Positions 28,379-40,173 are shown, numbered from the stretch's first letter. The stretch: 64,000 bases of DNA from Franconibacter pulveris DSM 19144 (GCA_000621185.1 KK211225.1:88181-152180); one strand, 5' to 3'. Notes: generated from the sequence alone by a model not told the origin. Translations and numbers: made by a program.

Positions 28379-28419
28379 AAGATAGCGTACACTTGTACGC
28401 CGAACAAGTCCGATCAGCC
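28379..28419 (-). promoter_or_regulatory. fabB promoter with embedded FabR and FadR sites
   Basis: On the minus strand TTGTTC (28407-28402) and TATCTT (28384-28379) are separated by 17 bp. The palindrome GCGTACA-CT-TGTACGC (28385-28400) fills the spacer and matches the FabR operator. AACAAGTCCGATCAGCC (28403-28419) overlaps the -35 and fits the FadR consensus loosely. The layout is that known for E. coli unsaturated fatty acid genes. Confidence 0.78.
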
Positions 28420-28494
28420 AAAATATCAGGAAATTTGCACCGCTTTACACACATCGTTAAGATCGTGCCACCGCCTGTCAGACGAGCAACTTAC

Positions 28495-30495
28495 GTGAAA
28501 CTTAACGCGATACAACCGGCCAGCCTTGACTTTAATAGTGAGGGTACACCTGTTTCCCGAGATTTTGATGACGTTTACTTTTCTAATGATAATGGGCTGG
28601 AAGAAACCCGTTATGTTTTTCTCGGCGGCAATCACTTGCCGGAACGCTTCCTCACGCATCCCCGTTCGTCGTTAGTCGTCGCCGAAAGCGGCTTCGGCAC
28701 TGGTCTCAACTTCTTAACGCTCTGGCAGGCCTTTGACGCTTTTCGCCATGCCCACCCGCAGGCGACCCTTCAGCGCCTGCACTTCATCAGCTTCGAAAAA
28801 TTTCCGCTGACCGCGCAGGATCTCAGGCAGGCGCACGCCCACTGGCCTGAACTCGCGCCGTGGGCGCAAAAGCTGCAGCAGCAATGGCCGCTGCCGCTGC
28901 CGGGCTGCCAGCGTTTGCTGCTGGACGACGGGCGCATCACGCTCGATCTCTGGTTTGGGGATATCAACTCGCTTGTCGATGAGCTGGATGATTCGCTCAA
29001 CCAGCAGGTAGACGCCTGGTTTCTGGACGGCTTTGCGCCAGCGAAAAACCCTGATATGTGGACGCCGAAGCTCTTCTCGGCGATGGCGCGCCTGGCGCGT
29101 AAAGAAGGCACGCTTGCGACATTCACCTCAGCCGGGTTTGTACGCCGGGGTTTGCAGGAGGCGGGTTTTACCATGCAAAAGCGCAAAGGCTTTGGGCGCA
29201 AGCGCGAAATGCTGACCGGCATCCTTGAAGAGCGAGACGACGCCGTTTCGCGCGCGCCCTGGTTTGCCCGTTCGCCTGCCTCCGCCCGGGAAGCCGCGGT
29301 TATCGGCGGCGGCATCGCCAGCGCCCTGCTCTCGCTCGCGCTGTTACGCCGCGGCTGGCAGGTGACGCTTTATTGTGAAGATGAGGCTCCGGCTCAGGGC
29401 GCATCCGGCAACCGCCAGGGCGCGCTTTATCCGCTGCTAAGCCAGCACGACGCCGCGCTGGCACGCTTTTTCCCCGCTGCTTTTACGTTTGCGCGTCGTC
29501 TTTACGACAGCCTGCCGGTGTCATTCGACCACGACTGGTGCGGCGTCACGCAGCTCGGCTTCGATGAAAAAAGCCAGCAGAAGATTGACCAGATGCTGAG
29601 CCTGGATTTGCCCCAGCCGCTGGCGCGGGCGGTTACGGCGCAGGAAGTGGAAGCGCGTGCGGGCGTACGCACCGGCTGCGGCGGCATTGAATATGCGCAG
29701 GGCGGCTGGCTGTGCCCCGCCCAACTCACGGCGGGCGTGCTGGAGCTTGCCTGCAAGCTGGGGTTAAAAACGCGTTATCGTCGCCGCGTTACTGCGCTCG
29801 CGCAGGAGCAAACCGGCTGGAGGCTCGATTTTGATAACGGCGAGCAGGCTTACCATCAGGCCGCCGTGCTGGCGAACGGCTGGCAGATAAGCCGCTTTGA
29901 ACAGACGGCGCCGCTGCCGGTTTACCCGGTCGGCGGCCAGGTAAGCCATATTCCTACCGCGCCAGCGCTTGGCAAGCTGCGCCAGGTGCTCTGCTATGAC
30001 GGTTACCTGACGCCGCAAAACCCGGCCAACGGCATGCACTGTATCGGCGCAAGCTATCATCGCGGACGCGAGCAGATGGTTTATAACGAGGCGGATCAGC
30101 AGCATAACCGCCAGCGGCTGATTGACTGCCTGCCGCAGGCCGACTGGGCGCAGGAAGTGGATGTCAGCGGCGGCGAAGCGCGCTGCGGCGTGAGGTGCGC
30201 AACGCGCGACCACTTGCCGATGGTGGGCAACGTGGCGGACTACGAAGCAACGCTTTCGCAATACGCGACGCTTGCCGCCGCGCCGGAAAACGCCGCCCCC
30301 GCCCCGGTTCACGCCAATCTCTTTATGCTGGGCGCGCTTGGCTCCCGCGGGCTGTGCAGCGCGCCGCTGGCCGCGGAAATTCTCGCTTCGCAAATGAACG
30401 ATGACCCGCTGCCGCTGGATAGCGCAACGCTTGCGGCGCTGAACCCCAACCGTCTATGGGTGCGAAAGCTGCTGAAAGGAAAAGCGGTGAAGTGA
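28495..30495 (+). CDS. mnmC: Bifunctional tRNA 5-methylaminomethyl-2-thiouridine synthase MnmC
   Basis: A 666-residue fusion from a GTG start at 28495 ([20 protein letters not shown]), the point where it aligns with E. coli MnmC. An in-frame ATG at 28372 would place coding across the fabB regulatory sites. The N-terminal methyltransferase domain contains [14 protein letters not shown]. The C-terminal FAD-dependent oxidoreductase begins at [16 protein letters not shown]. It removes the carboxymethyl group from cmnm5s2U and then methylates the nm5 form in tRNA wobble positions. Divergent from fabB, as in E. coli. Confidence 0.94.
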   Translation: MKLNAIQPASLDFNSEGTPVSRDFDDVYFSNDNGLEETRYVFLGGNHLPERFLTHPRSSLVVAESGFGTGLNFLTLWQAFDAFRHAHPQATLQRLHFISFEKFPLTAQDLRQAHAHWPELAPWAQKLQQQWPLPLPGCQRLLLDDGRITLDLWFGDINSLVDELDDSLNQQVDAWFLDGFAPAKNPDMWTPKLFSAMARLARKEGTLATFTSAGFVRRGLQEAGFTMQKRKGFGRKREMLTGILEERDDAVSRAPWFARSPASAREAAVIGGGIASALLSLALLRRGWQVTLYCEDEAPAQGASGNRQGALYPLLSQHDAALARFFPAAFTFARRLYDSLPVSFDHDWCGVTQLGFDEKSQQKIDQMLSLDLPQPLARAVTAQEVEARAGVRTGCGGIEYAQGGWLCPAQLTAGVLELACKLGLKTRYRRRVTALAQEQTGWRLDFDNGEQAYHQAAVLANGWQISRFEQTAPLPVYPVGGQVSHIPTAPALGKLRQVLCYDGYLTPQNPANGMHCIGASYHRGREQMVYNEADQQHNRQRLIDCLPQADWAQEVDVSGGEARCGVRCATRDHLPMVGNVADYEATLSQYATLAAAPENAAPAPVHANLFMLGALGSRGLCSAPLAAEILASQMNDDPLPLDSATLAALNPNRLWVRKLLKGKAVK

Positions 30496-30563
30496 TGTGA
30501 GTGTCGCAGTGGGTGGGAAAGGCGCTACGCTTTTTCAGCCCGGAGTCGTTCACGCATACCTGA

Positions 30564-30594
30564 ACCGCTCCTCCCCGTCAGGAAGAGGAGCGGT
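30564..30594. terminator. Inverted repeat between convergent mnmC and yfcL
   Basis: ACCGCTCCTC and GAGGAGCGGT form a 10-bp perfect stem with an 11-base loop, in the gap between the two stop codons. No clear T-run; it probably acts in both directions. Confidence 0.55.
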
Positions 30595-30613
30595 GCAAGT
30601 TAAGACCCGAGGG

Positions 30614-30892
30614 TTACTTCAACTTCGCCTGCTGGAACAGGTTATCCCACATGCCAAGCACCAGCGCCTGGTCGCGCGGGGAGAGCTCGCCGGCATGAAT
30701 GGCGGTTTCAAGGCTGTTGGTCACTTTCGCATACACCGCTTCCGGCGAATGATCGTCGCCCTGCTCAAGCTCGGCTACCGCCAGCGTCAGGTGCCCGCGC
30801 AGGTAGCCGCTGGCGAACAGTTCATCATCGCTGGCATGCGCTACCATGTCGTCAATCAGCGCCAGAATGCGTGCTTCAAATTCCGCGATCAT
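30614..30892 (-). CDS. yfcL: YfcL family protein (unknown function)
   Basis: A 92-residue acidic, probably helical protein ([20 protein letters not shown]) matching YfcL in sequence start, length and place. No catalytic motif is visible. It follows epmC by 28 bp on the same strand and may be co-transcribed with yfcA and epmC. The ATG at 30892 follows AGAGGAAAGAAG. Confidence 0.9.
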   Translation of the reverse strand: MIAEFEARILALIDDMVAHASDDELFASGYLRGHLTLAVAELEQGDDHSPEAVYAKVTNSLETAIHAGELSPRDQALVLGMWDNLFQQAKLK

Positions 30893-30920
30893 CTTCTTTC
30901 CTCTTTCAGTACTATGGCGA

Positions 30921-31469
30921 TCAGCACAAGTCTTCCGGCCATGGAAATTGCTCCGCCGTAAACGGCGGCGTCTGGTAGTAATCTTGCAGAGCAGCGATAA
31001 AACGCGCCGGGCGCGTCGGGATCCCCTGCTCCAGATAGGTCATCACCTGAGCGTGCACCCGACGCTGAAAAGCGATGCGATCCGGGTCAAAATTGCCGCT
31101 CAGGTTGTCGCAGCTAACGTTAAACGGAAAATTCGCCGCCGCGCAAAAGAGCCATTCCAGCGCCTGCGGCTTCACTTCAACATCTTCAAACTGGTGCTGC
31201 GTGGCTTCGTCGCGTCCGTCCGGGCAGTACCAGTAGCCGAAGTCCACCAGCTCGCGCCGCGCTTTGCCCGCAATACACCAGTGCGAAATCTCATGCAAAG
31301 CGCTGGCGTAAAAACCGTGGGCGAAAACCACCCGGTTGTAAGGCGCGTCGTCGTCAGCCGGAAGATAAACAGGCTCATCGTCGCCTTTAATCAGACGGGT
31401 ATTAAATTCTCCGGCAAAGCAGCCGTCGAATATCTCTATTAGCTGTTGGTAATGGTGTTCTTTACTCAT
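30921..31469 (-). CDS. epmC: Elongation factor P hydroxylase EpmC
   Basis: A 182-residue protein (formerly YfcM). [12 protein letters not shown] carries the HExxH-type metal ligands and [11 protein letters not shown] is conserved. It hydroxylates the beta-lysylated lysine of EF-P, the last step of that modification. The start overlaps the yfcA stop by one base (TAATG), showing coupling. Position and length agree with E. coli. Confidence 0.93.
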   Translation of the reverse strand: MSKEHHYQQLIEIFDGCFAGEFNTRLIKGDDEPVYLPADDDAPYNRVVFAHGFYASALHEISHWCIAGKARRELVDFGYWYCPDGRDEATQHQFEDVEVKPQALEWLFCAAANFPFNVSCDNLSGNFDPDRIAFQRRVHAQVMTYLEQGIPTRPARFIAALQDYYQTPPFTAEQFPWPEDLC

Positions 31470-32266
31470 TAGTTTATCCCTAAGGCTTGCAGAATTTCCG
31501 TTCCATGGCTGTCATATAAAAGTTTGGCGCTCATGACCGCCGAGACAATTACTATCATCGGGCGAATAAGCTTCTGGCCTTTGCTCAGCACCAGTCTTGA
31601 ACCCAGGCGGGCGCCCAAAAACTGCCCCGCCAGCATAATAAATCCGGTCCCCCACACCACTTTGCCGCCGATAATAAACAGCAGCAGGCCACCAATATTC
31701 GAGGTGGCGTTCAGCACCTTGGCGTGAGCGGTGGATTTAGCAAGGTTATAGCCGCAGAGCGTGACAAAGGCCAGCGCGTAAAACGAGCCTGCGCCAGGGC
31801 CGAAGAAGCCGTCATAAAAGCCCACGCAGCCCCCGGCCACCAGCGCAAAAGGCAGGCCATAGAGACGACGTTGCCGGTCCTCTTCGCCAAGGCGCGGCAT
31901 CAGCAGAAAATAGAGGCCGATGCCGATAACCAGCAGCGGCAGGATCTGGCGCAGCACGTCAGATTTCACATGCTGCACCAGCAGCGCGCCGGTAGTCGAA
32001 CCGATGAAGGTCATCAGAATGTTAAGCTTCTGCGATTTGAGATCCACCACGCCGCGACGGATAAAATAGAGCGAGGAAGAGATTGAACCGCCGCAGGCCT
32101 GCAGCTTATTGGTGGCCAGCGCCTGCGCGGGCGACATGCCCGCCGCCAGCAACGCAGGCACGGTCAGCAGCCCGCCGCCGCCCGCCAGCGCGTCGATAAA
32201 CCCCGCCAGCATGGCGACGAAAAACAACACGCCAAGCAGCAGCGGGGAAACCATAAAGAGATCCAT
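31469..32266 (-). CDS. yfcA: TSUP (TauE/SafE) family membrane transporter YfcA
   Basis: A 265-residue polytopic protein with about eight membrane segments. The glycine-rich FIDALAGGGGLLTVPALLA and the second-half repeat GGCVGFYDGFFGPGAGSFYA define the TSUP family, which exports or imports organosulfur or organic anions. The substrate is unknown. The ATG at 32266 follows AAGGATAAGTAA. Confidence 0.93.
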   Translation of the reverse strand: MDLFMVSPLLLGVLFFVAMLAGFIDALAGGGGLLTVPALLAAGMSPAQALATNKLQACGGSISSSLYFIRRGVVDLKSQKLNILMTFIGSTTGALLVQHVKSDVLRQILPLLVIGIGLYFLLMPRLGEEDRQRRLYGLPFALVAGGCVGFYDGFFGPGAGSFYALAFVTLCGYNLAKSTAHAKVLNATSNIGGLLLFIIGGKVVWGTGFIMLAGQFLGARLGSRLVLSKGQKLIRPMIVIVSAVMSAKLLYDSHGTEILQALGIN

Positions 32267-32276
32267 TTACTTATCC

Positions 32277-33101
32277 TTAAAGTACATGCTCATCCAGCAG
32301 CGCCTGACAGGAAGGCGGTGGCGGCGGCGGCGCTTTCTTCACTGGCGCCTGTCCGCCCGGTTTCGCGGGGATAAACCAACTTTGCAGCTCCTCGCCGCAG
32401 CCATCGCCTGGCGGCGGCGGCGCTTGCTCTTCGCACTCAAGGCTGTCAGCCGGACAGCGCAGGCGCACATGCATATGGGCGCGGTGCTGGAACCACGGGC
32501 GCACTTTGCGCAGCCAGTCGCGATCCGGCCCGGCGTCCAGACAAAGTTGCTGCTTAATGGCCGGATTGACAAAAATACGCGTCACTTCATCATCCAGCGC
32601 AGCAAGCTTGATAAGCCCGCCGATTTCCGGTTTCCACAATGAAGGCACAACCGATTTTCCGTCGCGCGCCACCAGATCCAGCGCCTGGGGCTTGAGCAGC
32701 TGTGCGGCGCTCCAGCGCGTTTTCGGCAGTTGCAGGAAGATATCGACATCAAGCCCGGTCTGGTGGCTGGCGTGACCGCCGTTAAACCGTCCGCCCGCAG
32801 GCATTCCCATATCACCTACCAGCACGGTGCCCATGCCGAGGCGATGCGTTTCACCACTGAGGCGCTGGATAAAACGCACCAGATCCGGATGACCGAAATA
32901 GCGACGCTGGTCGGTGCGCATCACCTGATAAGCATCGTCGTTAAGCGGCAGCGCTTGCGCGCCCACGATACAGCCGTTGGAAAACGCGCCGATAGACTGG
33001 GCGCTGCCGGGAATAGGATGACTGATTTTTTGCCACGGTGTGGCGGCGAAAACCGCGCTGCTGGCACAGAGAGCCAGCAGCGCGCAGAGTGCTTTTTTCA
33101 T
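32277..33101 (-). CDS. mepA: Penicillin-insensitive murein endopeptidase MepA
   Basis: A 274-residue periplasmic LAS-type zinc endopeptidase that cleaves D-alanyl-meso-diaminopimelyl crosslinks. A signal peptide ([19 protein letters not shown]) is followed by zinc-ligand motifs [14 protein letters not shown] and HRAHMHVRL. The C-terminus is proline-rich with paired cysteines, as in E. coli. It lies between aroC and yfcA in the same transcription direction. Confidence 0.96.
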   Translation of the reverse strand: MKKALCALLALCASSAVFAATPWQKISHPIPGSAQSIGAFSNGCIVGAQALPLNDDAYQVMRTDQRRYFGHPDLVRFIQRLSGETHRLGMGTVLVGDMGMPAGGRFNGGHASHQTGLDVDIFLQLPKTRWSAAQLLKPQALDLVARDGKSVVPSLWKPEIGGLIKLAALDDEVTRIFVNPAIKQQLCLDAGPDRDWLRKVRPWFQHRAHMHVRLRCPADSLECEEQAPPPPGDGCGEELQSWFIPAKPGGQAPVKKAPPPPPPSCQALLDEHVL

Positions 33102-33105
33102 GCGT

Positions 33106-34191
33106 TTACCAGCGAGGCAGTGTTGTGCTGACGTCGGCGTTCTGGGCGCGCTGACGCAGCAGGTGATCCATCAGCACGATAGCCAGCATCGCTTCGGCGA
33201 TCGGCACCGCGCGGATCCCCACGCAGGGATCGTGGCGCCCGCGCGTCACCATCTCAACCTCTTCGCCGAAGCGGTTGAGGGTGCGGCCCGGCACCATAAT
33301 GCTGGAGGTGGGCTTCAGCGCGATATGCGCGACGATCTGCTGGCCGCTGCTGATGCCGCCGAGAATGCCGCCCGCATGGTTGCTCTGGAATCCCGCTTTG
33401 GTGATTTCATCGCGGTTCTGGCTGCCCTTGAGCGCCACCGCGCCGAAACCTTCGCCAATTTCCACCCCTTTCACCGCGTTGATGCTCATCAGCGCATGGG
33501 CGATATCAGCATCAAGACGGTCGAATACCGGCTCGCCGAGGCCCGGCGGTACGCCGTCCGCCACGACAGTCACCTTCGCGCCGATCGAGTCGCCCTCTTT
33601 CTTGAGCGCCCGCATCAGTTCATCCAGCGCGTCGATTTTATCCGGGTCCGGACAGAAAAACGGGTTCTGCTCCACCTGATCCCACGCTTTGATTTCCAGC
33701 GGAATATCGCCCATCTGCGTCAGGCAGGCGCGGATCTGCACGCCGAATTTCTGCGCCAGATATTTTTTAGCGATGGCGCCCGCCGCCACGCGCATCGCGG
33801 TTTCACGCGCTGAGGAGCGCCCGCCGCCGCGGTAGTCGCGCAGGCCATATTTTTGTTCGTAGGTGTAATCAGCATGGCCGGGACGAAACACATCTTTAAT
33901 AGCGCTGTAATCCTGCGAGCGCTGATCGGTGTTTTCAATCAGCAGGCCGATGCTGGTGCCGGTGGTGACGCCTTCAAACACGCCGGAGAGTATTTTCACC
34001 TGGTCCGGTTCGCGGCGCTGTGTGGTATAGCGAGAGGTGCCGGGGCGGCGGCGGTCAAGGTCGTGCTGCAGGTCCGCTTCGGTAAGCGGAATGCCCGGCG
34101 GCACGCCGTCCACGATGCAGCCCAGCGCCAGACCGTGGGATTCACCGAAGGTCGTTACGCGAAAGAATTGTCCAATACTGTTCCCTGCCAT
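33106..34191 (-). CDS. aroC: Chorismate synthase AroC
   Basis: A 361-residue FMN-dependent enzyme converting EPSP to chorismate. The signature [32 protein letters not shown] and [14 protein letters not shown] are intact. Start taken at ATG 34191 ([10 protein letters not shown]); ATG 34194 would add one methionine. It is downstream of prmB as in E. coli. Confidence 0.98.
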   Translation of the reverse strand: MAGNSIGQFFRVTTFGESHGLALGCIVDGVPPGIPLTEADLQHDLDRRRPGTSRYTTQRREPDQVKILSGVFEGVTTGTSIGLLIENTDQRSQDYSAIKDVFRPGHADYTYEQKYGLRDYRGGGRSSARETAMRVAAGAIAKKYLAQKFGVQIRACLTQMGDIPLEIKAWDQVEQNPFFCPDPDKIDALDELMRALKKEGDSIGAKVTVVADGVPPGLGEPVFDRLDADIAHALMSINAVKGVEIGEGFGAVALKGSQNRDEITKAGFQSNHAGGILGGISSGQQIVAHIALKPTSSIMVPGRTLNRFGEEVEMVTRGRHDPCVGIRAVPIAEAMLAIVLMDHLLRQRAQNADVSTTLPRW

Positions 34192-34264
34192 CACGGCTCC
34201 TTACCGTTGTCATCGTTATATGTGAAAGGAGTGAATGCGGGCGCGCAGGCCCGCAAGGTACGGA

Positions 34265-35197
34265 TTAATCCCGGTAAATGCTGAAGTGTTCGCGCGCGCT
34301 GATAAGCTGCGCTTTGGTCAGCATAAAGACGCCATCACCGCCATTGTCAAACTCAAGCCAGGTGAAGGGGACATCCGGATATTGCTCAATCAGATGTACC
34401 ATGCTGTTACCCACTTCACAAATCAGAATGCCGTTGTCGGTGAGGTAATCCGGCGCGCAGGCCATAATGCGGCGCGCCAGCTTCAGCCCGTCGCTGCCCG
34501 CAGCGAGCCCCAGCTCCGGCTCATGGCGGTATTCGCCCGGCAGGTCGGACATATCTTCTTCATCCACGTAAGGCGGGTTGGTGACGATGATGTCGTATTG
34601 CACTTTCGGCAGGTCGCGGAAGAGATCGGAGCGGATCGGCGTAACGTTGTGGATCATGCCGTGCTCTTCAATATTATGTTCGGTGACCGCCAGCGCATCG
34701 GTGGAGATGTCGACTGCGTCCACTTCCGCTTCCGGGAATTCATAAGCGCAGGCGATGGCGATGCAGCCGCTGCCGGTGCACATATCCAGAATGTGCTGCG
34801 GCTGATGGTCAATCAGCCCGGCGAAGCGGTTGGTGATAAGCTCGCCGATGGGCGAACGCGGCACCAGCACGCGCTCATCCACATAAAACTCGTGGCCGCA
34901 GAACCAGGCTTTGTTAGTGAGGTAGGCCACCGGAATACGCTCGTTAACGCGGCGAATCACGCGTTCAACGATGCGGTGACGCTCGCTGGAGGTCAGGCGC
35001 GCGGTGCGCATATCTTCCGGGATATCCAGTGGTAGCCAGAGCGTGGGCAGCACCAGCTGCACCGCCTCATCCCACGGGTTGTCCGTGCCGTGACCATACC
35101 AGATGTTCGCCGCGCTAAACCGGCTAACCGCCCAGCGCAGCATATCCTGAATGGTGTGCAGTTCATTAACTGCTTCATCGACGAAAATTTTATCCAC
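34265..35197 (-). CDS. prmB: 50S ribosomal protein L3 glutamine methyltransferase PrmB
   Basis: A 310-residue SAM-dependent N5-glutamine methyltransferase acting on L3. The SAM motif is [14 protein letters not shown] and the catalytic NPPY is in [12 protein letters not shown] chose GTG 35197 ([13 protein letters not shown]), preceded by GGAGGGCAAT and giving the E. coli length; the in-frame ATG seven codons upstream lacks a comparable ribosome site. Divergent from smrB. Confidence 0.94.
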   Translation of the reverse strand: MDKIFVDEAVNELHTIQDMLRWAVSRFSAANIWYGHGTDNPWDEAVQLVLPTLWLPLDIPEDMRTARLTSSERHRIVERVIRRVNERIPVAYLTNKAWFCGHEFYVDERVLVPRSPIGELITNRFAGLIDHQPQHILDMCTGSGCIAIACAYEFPEAEVDAVDISTDALAVTEHNIEEHGMIHNVTPIRSDLFRDLPKVQYDIIVTNPPYVDEEDMSDLPGEYRHEPELGLAAGSDGLKLARRIMACAPDYLTDNGILICEVGNSMVHLIEQYPDVPFTWLEFDNGGDGVFMLTKAQLISAREHFSIYRD

Positions 35198-35361
35198 ATT
35201 GCCCTCCGCAGGCCGCACCGCGTTTACATTCGGCGGCTAGTTTGCCATGAAGACGGCGATAAATCAGCATTCGCCGACGCGGCAGGCCGGGAATTGGGCG
35301 TTTTATTTGGCACGCGCACGAAGTCAGGTAAACTGCCCAAAATGCTTAAGACGAGAACGAG

Positions 35362-35913
35362 ATGAAAAAGAAGCCATCGCTGAGCGAGGAAGAAAGCGCG
35401 CTGTTCCGTGAGTTGATGCGCGGAACCCGCCAGATAAAGCAGGACACCATCGTCCATCCGCCGCCGCGTAAGAAACTGAGCGAGGTGCCGCCAAAGCGCC
35501 TGTTGCAGGAGCAAGTGGATAACAGCCACTATTTTTCCGATGAGTTCCAGCCGCTGCTGAACAGCGACGGGCCGATGCGCTACGTGCGCCCGGGCGTCGA
35601 TCATTTCGAACTGAAAAAGCTGCGCCGGGGCGACTACTCCCCCGAGCTGTTTCTCGACCTGCACGGCCTGACGCAGATGCAGGCGAAACAGGAACTGGGC
35701 GCGCTTATCGCCGCCTGCCGCCGCGAGCATGTTTTTTGCGCCTGCGTGATGCACGGCCACGGCAAACATATTCTTAAGCAGCAGACGCCGCTGTGGCTTG
35801 CGCAGCATCCTCACGTGATGGCGTTTCATCAGGCGCCGAAAGAGTATGGCGGCGACGCCGCGCTGGTGGTGCTGATTGAAGTGGAAGAGTGGCAGCCGCC
35901 GCAGTTGCCCTGA
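35362..35913 (+). CDS. smrB: Ribosome rescue endonuclease SmrB
   Basis: A 183-residue Smr-domain protein. [14 protein letters not shown] and [14 protein letters not shown] are the conserved DxH and GxG segments. The N-terminal helix ([17 protein letters not shown]) is the ribosome-binding hook of the family. SmrB cleaves mRNA between collided ribosomes. Divergent from prmB, as in E. coli. Confidence 0.95.
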   Translation: MKKKPSLSEEESALFRELMRGTRQIKQDTIVHPPPRKKLSEVPPKRLLQEQVDNSHYFSDEFQPLLNSDGPMRYVRPGVDHFELKKLRRGDYSPELFLDLHGLTQMQAKQELGALIAACRREHVFCACVMHGHGKHILKQQTPLWLAQHPHVMAFHQAPKEYGGDAALVVLIEVEEWQPPQLP

Positions 35914-35979
35914 GCCGACGTTTGCGCGCTGCAAAGCAAATAGCAGGCATATAAAGAACGCGCCGGGCCAAAAAAGCAG

Positions 35980-36005
35980 AGAGCCGCACTGAGCGGCTCT
36001 TTTTT
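35980..36005. terminator. Terminator between smrB and sixA
   Basis: AGAGCCGC and GCGGCTCT form an 8-bp stem with a 5-base loop, followed by T-runs on the plus strand, with an A-run on the left for minus-strand use. It lies between the two convergent stops. Confidence 0.88.
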
Positions 36006-36018
36006 CATGCGACTGGCG

Positions 36019-36507
36019 TTAAATCGCTTTTTTCATTCTGAGATTGCAGGGGCTCATCTGCCAGTTGAACACCCCTTTGCCGCTTTCGTTATCCAGCGTA
36101 ACGTTAGCGATAGCGGAAGTGGTGAACATTGGCGGCGTTTCGCCAGGGCAAAGCTCAGAGACCAGATAACCGACCAGCGGCAGGTGCGAAATCACCAGCA
36201 CCGAAGCTATCCCCTCTTTCGCCAGCGCCTGCAGATAGTCCCCTACCAGATGAACATCGCCGCAAGGCGTCAGCTCCGGCAGGATGTCTTGTGTTTCCGG
36301 CAAATTCATTGCCTCCCGTACGACATCCAGTGTCTGTTCGGCTCGCAGGAAAGGGCTCACCAGAACACGTTCGATATCCACCTTTTGACCTTTTAACCAG
36401 GTCGCCATTTGACGGGATTCATCACAACCGCAATGGGTTAGCGGACGAACCGAATCACTGGCGGCATCGAGTGCTGCGTCGCCGTGACGCATGATAAAAA
36501 CTTGCAT
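36019..36507 (-). CDS. sixA: Phosphohistidine phosphatase SixA
   Basis: A 162-residue histidine phosphatase. The catalytic RHG lies at residues 7-9 (His8) and the second histidine in LVISHLPLVGYL. It removes phosphate from phosphohistidine proteins such as ArcB HPt or the nitrogen PTS protein NPr. Length equals the family norm. Confidence 0.96.
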   Translation of the reverse strand: MQVFIMRHGDAALDAASDSVRPLTHCGCDESRQMATWLKGQKVDIERVLVSPFLRAEQTLDVVREAMNLPETQDILPELTPCGDVHLVGDYLQALAKEGIASVLVISHLPLVGYLVSELCPGETPPMFTTSAIANVTLDNESGKGVFNWQMSPCNLRMKKAI

Positions 36508-36700
36508 ATTGCACCGCTTTTGTTAACCAGAATCGCCCTTTTCCCCTTCGGGTATAACACAACCAGTAAGGTTATCAGGGCGGCCGGGCATTGTGCCTGA
36601 TCCGTACTTCAGATGAAACGCTGTTTTTTACCTTATTGCTGCAAGTATAGTCAATCAACGTTTACAAACTGACCGACCGGCGCTTCATCCGCAGCGGATG

Positions 36701-38863
36701 TTACTCTTGTTTGACCTCAATTTTTTCCTTCTGGTTCAATTCAGACCAGAAAACGAGGCGTTCTTCGGCCATCCGTATCAGCCTGTCGCAAGGGGCGAAA
36801 CGCTCCCCATATTGGGCGGTAAGACGTTGCAGCGTCGCGACCACCTCACCCGCGCCCAGCCTATCCATATAGCGGAACGGGCCGCCAAGAAACGGCGGAA
36901 AACCAATGCCGAACACGCCGCCGATATCCCCATCGCGCGGCGAGCGCACTACCCCTTCATCCAGACAGCGCGCCGCCTCGTTAAGCATCATCATGACGCA
37001 GCGTTCGGCGATTTGCGCCCCGGTAAGCCGGTTGACAGGCTTCACGCCGGTTAACGTATAAATAGCCGGGTCTGGCTGTTTTTTGCTTTTACGCCCTTTC
37101 GCAGGATAAAGATAGAAACCGCGGCCATTTTTTCTGCCTTTGCGATCGTCCTTCAATATTGCTGCAACGGCGTCGTGCGGCGCGCTGAAGCGGGAGCCAT
37201 ACGCTTTTTCCAGCACCGGGATAATTTTAGTGCCTACGTCAATGCCTACCTCATCCAAAAGTTGGATCGGACCAACCGGGAAACCAAACTTCACCAGCGC
37301 GTCATCAATATGTTCAATGCTCTCCCCTTCCATCAGGCAGCGCATCGCTTCATTCATATAGGGAGCAAGAATACGGTTGACGTAAAACCCGGCGCAGTCG
37401 GCCACCACAATCGGCGTCTTGCCCTGCTTTTTGGCAAGCTGCACGGTGGTGGCGATGGTTTCCGCACTGGTGCCGGCGTGCGGAATCACCTCCACCAACG
37501 GCATTTTGTCGACCGGACTAAAATAATGCAGGCCGATGACCTGTTCAGGCCGCGCCGCGTTCGCAGCGATATCGCCAATCGGCAGTGAAGAGGTGTTCGA
37601 GGCGAAAATCGTATGCGGCGCGGCGTGCTGCTCCACTTCCTGCACCATTTTTTGCTTGAGCGCCAGGTCTTCAAAGACCGCTTCTACCACGATGTCGCGA
37701 TGATGAAAGCCGCGGTAATCGGTGGAACCGGAAATTAACGCCATCTGGCTGTCGCGCTCTGTTGCTTTGAGATGGCGGCGGCGCACCTTTTTCTCAAGCA
37801 GATCCCAGCTGTATTTCAGCGCATGGCTGATGCCTTTTTCATTAATATCCTTGATGCGAACCGGCAGCTTGCCCTTACTGGCGGTGACATAAGCGATGCC
37901 GCCGCCCATCAGCCCGCCGCCCAGCACGCCCACTGCGCGAAGAGGCCTCGGCTGCGCCTCGCTGCCGGTCTCTTTTTTAAGCTCGGTGCTGGCGAAAAAA
38001 ATACCGCGCAGCGCCGCCGACTGCGGCGTCATCGCCAGCTCGCCAAACGCTTTCGCTTCAGCGTCGTAGCCGCTCGCGCTCCCCTGCTCAAGCCCGGTGC
38101 GTACGACGTCGATGATGCGCCGCGCCGCCGGATAGTTGCCATGGGTTTTCTGCTCGGTTTGCTTTGTTACCATTTTAAACAGCAGCGCGCGGCCCAGCGG
38201 CCCGGCGAGCACGCGTTCGCGCACCGGCAAACGCCGCCCGTTGCCGCGCCCTTTTTTCACCAGCGCTACAGCGGCATCCAGCAAAATAGAGGATGGCACC
38301 ACATCGTCCACCAGCCCCACTTTCAGCGCCTGGCGCGGACGCAGCTGCTTGCCGGCGAGGATCATCTCCAGCGCCGTGCTAACGCCAGTCAGCCTCGGCA
38401 GGCGCTGAGTGCCGCCGGAACCGGGCAGCAGCCCCAGCTGCACTTCCGGCAGGCCCAGCAGCGTTTTAGGGGAGTCGGTGCAGACGCGGCGATGGCAGGC
38501 CAGCGCCAGCTCCAGCCCGCCGCCGAGGCACGGCCCGTTAATCGCCGCCACGACCGGAATCGGCAGCGCATGAATATCCGCCATGATCTGCTGTCCCTGG
38601 CGCGCCAGCGCTTCCGCCTCCTGGGCCGTTTTGCAGCTGGCTATCATGTTGATATCAGCGCCGGCGATAAAGTTGTCCGGCTTGCCGGAAATAAACACAA
38701 CCCCTTCCAGCGCTTTGTTATCGCGAATTTGCCGAAGAATGGCGCGCACCTGCGGACCAAACTCCGCCTTCAGGGTATTCATTTTCTCGTCCGGCACGTC
38801 GATAGTTACCACCGCCACGTTATCCGGGCGAACGTGAAGATAAAACGCGGATGTCGATTCCAT
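36701..38863 (-). CDS. fadJ: Fatty acid oxidation complex subunit alpha FadJ
   Basis: A 720-residue multifunctional enzyme used in anaerobic beta-oxidation. The N-terminal enoyl-CoA hydratase domain ([43 protein letters not shown]) precedes the 3-hydroxyacyl-CoA dehydrogenase ([31 protein letters not shown]). Its ATG overlaps the fadI stop (TAATG), so the two subunits are coupled. A CATCC/GGATG palindrome lies at its end. Confidence 0.97.
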   Translation of the reverse strand: MESTSAFYLHVRPDNVAVVTIDVPDEKMNTLKAEFGPQVRAILRQIRDNKALEGVVFISGKPDNFIAGADINMIASCKTAQEAEALARQGQQIMADIHALPIPVVAAINGPCLGGGLELALACHRRVCTDSPKTLLGLPEVQLGLLPGSGGTQRLPRLTGVSTALEMILAGKQLRPRQALKVGLVDDVVPSSILLDAAVALVKKGRGNGRRLPVRERVLAGPLGRALLFKMVTKQTEQKTHGNYPAARRIIDVVRTGLEQGSASGYDAEAKAFGELAMTPQSAALRGIFFASTELKKETGSEAQPRPLRAVGVLGGGLMGGGIAYVTASKGKLPVRIKDINEKGISHALKYSWDLLEKKVRRRHLKATERDSQMALISGSTDYRGFHHRDIVVEAVFEDLALKQKMVQEVEQHAAPHTIFASNTSSLPIGDIAANAARPEQVIGLHYFSPVDKMPLVEVIPHAGTSAETIATTVQLAKKQGKTPIVVADCAGFYVNRILAPYMNEAMRCLMEGESIEHIDDALVKFGFPVGPIQLLDEVGIDVGTKIIPVLEKAYGSRFSAPHDAVAAILKDDRKGRKNGRGFYLYPAKGRKSKKQPDPAIYTLTGVKPVNRLTGAQIAERCVMMMLNEAARCLDEGVVRSPRDGDIGGVFGIGFPPFLGGPFRYMDRLGAGEVVATLQRLTAQYGERFAPCDRLIRMAEERLVFWSELNQKEKIEVKQE

Positions 38864-40173
38864 TATTCGGCCTCCAGCACCATTGCCGCGCCAAGGCCCC
38901 CTGCCGCACAGGCGGTCACCAGGCCAAAGCCGCCGCCGCGGCGGCGCAGTTCGTTTAAGGTTTGGGTAATCATGCGCGCGCCGGTGGCGGCAAACGGATG
39001 CCCGTAGGCGATGGAGCCGCCCAGCACGTTAAATTTTGATTCATCCACGTCGCCCGTCGCGCGATCGCGTCCAAGCACCTCACGGGCAAAACGATCGCTT
39101 GCCAGCATTTTTAAATTCGTGAGCGTTTGCGAGGCGAAGGCTTCATGCATGTCGAACAGAGTTATATCGTTAAGCGTAAGTCCGGCGCGCTCCAGCGCCA
39201 GCGGCGTCGACCAGGCGGGGCCGAGCAGCATATCTTCCCACACATCGACTGCGGTAAAAGCGTAGCTTCTCAGGTAGCCCAGCGGCTGCAGCCCCAGCTC
39301 TCTGGCACGGGATTCGGTCATCAGGATAACTGCCGCAGCGCCGTCGGTGAGCGGCGTGCTGTTCGCGGCGGTTACGGTGCCGTGCTGACGGTCGAATGCC
39401 GGGCGCAGCTTAGCGTAATCGGCTATTGTCGAGTTTTTGCGAACGTTATTATCTTCGCTAAAGGGTTCGCGGTAAGGCGGCACGTAAGCGGTCATAACCT
39501 CCTGCGCAAGTTTCCCCTCTTCCCAGGCCTTTGCGGCTAGCCTGTGCGAGCGGTGCGCCAGCGCATCCTGCTGCTCGCGGGTAATGCCATGGGTTTTCGC
39601 CATCTGCTCGGCGGTATCGCCCATCCGCAGGCCCGTGGAGTATTCCGCTACCGCTGGCGGCACCGGCAGCAAGTCGCGCATCCGCAGACGTGAAAAAAGC
39701 TTAAGCCGCTGGCTCATGGTGCGCGCTTTGTTCGCATCCACCAGCGTGCGCGCCAGCGTTTTGCTCACACCAATCGGCAGCACAGAAGAGGAATCCGCCC
39801 CGCCAGCAATCCCGGCGCGAATCGTGCCCGCCAGCAGGCTTTCCGCGACGTTGGCTACCGCCTGGAAGCTGGTGGCGCAGGCGCGGCTGACGCTGTAAGC
39901 GTCGGTATGAACGTTCATACCGGTGCCAAGCACAATTTCACGAGCGATATTGGGCGCTTCCGGCATTTGCACAACCTGGCCAAACACCAACTGTTCGATA
40001 ACGTCTGGCGAGATTTCGCTGCGCGTCAACAGTTCGCCGACCACCATCTTGCCGAGATCGACCGCCGGAACGCCGTGAAACGCCGTCGCCTGACGGGCGA
40101 AAGGGGTACGTAACCCACTGATAATCGCGATGCGATCCCCCTGCCGGGTGACCAGCGGTAATGCCTGACTCAT
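38863..40173 (-). CDS. fadI: Acetyl-CoA acyltransferase FadI
   Basis: A 436-residue thiolase, the beta subunit of the anaerobic fatty acid oxidation complex. The nucleophilic cysteine is in [16 protein letters not shown], with downstream histidine and cysteine motifs [16 protein letters not shown] and [17 protein letters not shown] 40173 is preceded by GGGGAAGGTT and gives the usual length; the upstream in-frame ATG reads through the FadR-like site. Confidence 0.97.
   Translation of the reverse strand: MSQALPLVTRQGDRIAIISGLRTPFARQATAFHGVPAVDLGKMVVGELLTRSEISPDVIEQLVFGQVVQMPEAPNIAREIVLGTGMNVHTDAYSVSRACATSFQAVANVAESLLAGTIRAGIAGGADSSSVLPIGVSKTLARTLVDANKARTMSQRLKLFSRLRMRDLLPVPPAVAEYSTGLRMGDTAEQMAKTHGITREQQDALAHRSHRLAAKAWEEGKLAQEVMTAYVPPYREPFSEDNNVRKNSTIADYAKLRPAFDRQHGTVTAANSTPLTDGAAAVILMTESRARELGLQPLGYLRSYAFTAVDVWEDMLLGPAWSTPLALERAGLTLNDITLFDMHEAFASQTLTNLKMLASDRFAREVLGRDRATGDVDESKFNVLGGSIAYGHPFAATGARMITQTLNELRRRGGGFGLVTACAAGGLGAAMVLEAE

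Noticed and set aside
28372..28494. Upstream ATG start for mnmC adding 41 residues
   Set aside because: It would place coding over the fabB promoter and FabR/FadR sites, and the added residues do not match MnmC; GTG 28495 aligns with the known start.
36686..36700. CATCCGCAGCGGATG at the end of fadJ as a terminator
   Set aside because: The palindrome leaves almost no loop and has no T-run on the minus strand; it is too weak to call.
37772..39007. Long open plus-strand frame of about 411 codons opposite fadJ
   Set aside because: It is antisense to a full-length, well-conserved gene. High-GC codon bias keeps the reverse frame open, and its product is rich in Arg, His and Gln with no family resemblance.
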